From Kiritimatiellia bacterium (GTDB lineage Bacteria; Verrucomicrobiota; Kiritimatiellia; SLAD01), in assembly GCA_007134175.1 (NCBI GenBank), contig SLLF01000122.1:1-6231 (forward strand): a stretch of 6,231 nt of DNA, in the 5' to 3' direction. This document shows, one piece after another, positions 5,658-6,231 of the stretch. The notes beneath the pieces are model-generated. The model did no database searches, was not told the origin of the DNA, and worked only from the letters and a program-made list of their open reading frames with translations. A program made the translations under genes and the position numbers. How positions within the stretch are numbered: position 1 is the stretch's first letter; each line of letters starts with the position of its first letter.

Positions 5658-6231
5658 GAATCAGGATGCTCCAAGGCTCGCGCCGGGCGGATATCGGGCA
5701 CGGCTTCGCCCGCTGCTTGCATGCGTTGCTTCAGTCGCTCGGCCAGTTCCCGGCGGATGTCGGCGCAGGCGGAATCGCGCACGAGGTTATGGCGTTCGTG
5801 CGGGTCGCTATCGAGATCGTAGAGGTATTCCTCCTCGTACCAGTCGCTCGCCGGATCGGTACCGGTCCGGTCCGGCGCGAACACGCTGTACTTCCATTGA
5901 CGCGTGCGAATGGCGCGCCCGCACTGGGATTCGCTGATCTGTAGAAACACCTCATCCGGCCACGACGCGGCCCGGCCCTCAAGCAACTCCTGAAGCGGCC
6001 GACCGCGCATTTCAGGCGGCGGAGTCAGACCGGCCGCCCGGAGCAGAGTCGGAGGCAGATCGATCAAGCTGACCAGTTCTGGTCGTACCTGTCCGCCCGT
6101 AAAACCCGGACCGCGCAGGATTAGCGGGACCCGAATGCACGCATCGTGACAGGCCCGCTTGTATTCGGCGGTCCGCGTACGGAAGTGCGACCCGTGATCG
6201 CTGGTATAGATCAGCAGCGTGTTGTCGGCCA
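5654..6231 (-). CDS. Sulfatase (type I), C-terminal fragment; start lies beyond the right edge
   Basis: The last 191 complete codons of a sulfatase, read from 6229 to the TGA at 5656-5654. Counting from the edge, the fragment opens with ADNTLLIYTSDHGSHFRTR (residues 1-19). Its SDHG is the metal-binding motif (D11/H12, a D-H variant of the D-N pair in the neighbouring sulfatase). EYKR (22-25) supplies the expected active-site lysine K24, and IRVPLILRGPGF (31-42) follows. LVSLIDLPPTLLRAAG (52-67) is the typical strand-helix after the core. RTRQWKYSVFAP (109-120) and EEEYLYDLDSDPHERHNL (132-149) form the C-terminal subdomain common to sulfatases. The formylglycine Cys and any signal peptide lie outside the window. 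A TTG at 6067 could be mistaken for a start, but it sits inside the conserved core and the frame stays open to the edge. Its motifs differ from the other two sulfatases, so this is a separate subfamily. Confidence 0.95.
   Translation of the reverse strand, partial: ADNTLLIYTSDHGSHFRTRTAEYKRACHDACIRVPLILRGPGFTGGQVRPELVSLIDLPPTLLRAAGLTPPPEMRGRPLQELLEGRAASWPDEVFLQISESQCGRAIRTRQWKYSVFAPDRTGTDPASDWYEEEYLYDLDSDPHERHNLVRDSACADIRRELAERLKQRMQAAGEAVPDIRPARALEHPDS

Noticed and set aside
4482..5822. A 446-codon plus-strand open frame opposite the sulfatase genes
   Set aside because: It crosses the overlap of two sulfatases with intact catalytic motifs on the minus strand, and its own translation has no family features.
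5654..6067. A free-standing 137-residue protein starting at TTG 6067
   Set aside because: The frame is open upstream to the window edge and encodes the SDHG and EYKR sulfatase motifs, so this is the tail of a longer sulfatase.

Overview
The window is a GC-rich, gene-dense stretch of bacterial DNA. All supported genes lie on the minus strand, so transcription runs from position 6231 toward position 1. It looks like the middle of one polysaccharide-utilisation operon for a sulfated glycan. No rRNA, tRNA, CRISPR array, insertion sequence, promoter or terminator is visible, and both edges cut through genes. Sulfatases clustered with a GH2 glycosidase and a uroporphyrinogen-decarboxylase-like protein suggest a member of the Planctomycetota-Verrucomicrobiota-Lentisphaerota/Kiritimatiellota group. 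That placement is inferred from gene content; there is no phylogenetic marker here.

Layout in the direction of transcription: (1) the C-terminal 191 codons of a sulfatase (5654-6231, start outside the window); (2) a complete 467-residue sulfatase (4254-5657) overlapping gene 1 by an ATGA; (3) a complete 948-residue GH2 glycosidase, probably a beta-galactosidase (1395-4241), 12 nt downstream; (4) a complete 360-residue protein of the uroporphyrinogen-decarboxylase/corrinoid-methyltransferase superfamily (316-1398), again with an ATGA overlap; (5) the N-terminal 98 codons of a third sulfatase (1-295), 20 nt downstream. The largest gap is 20 nt, so there is no stretch of 300 bases without a gene.

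Proposed joint role: the sulfatases remove sulfate esters from an algal- or mucin-type glycan or its oligosaccharides, and the GH2 enzyme cleaves a beta-linked sugar, likely galactose. The role of the UroD-like protein is unknown. It lacks the haem-pathway UroD signature and may act on a methyl or carboxyl substituent of the substrate. None of the visible N-termini carries a signal peptide, and for two genes an in-frame stop just upstream rules one out. This points to desulfation and hydrolysis inside the cell after uptake of oligosaccharides. The points most worth checking are the embedded UroD-like gene with its variant metal-site motif, the apparently cytoplasmic sulfatase/GH2 set, and the sulfatase-GH2 junction, where the two genes share a frame and are separated by one TGA.
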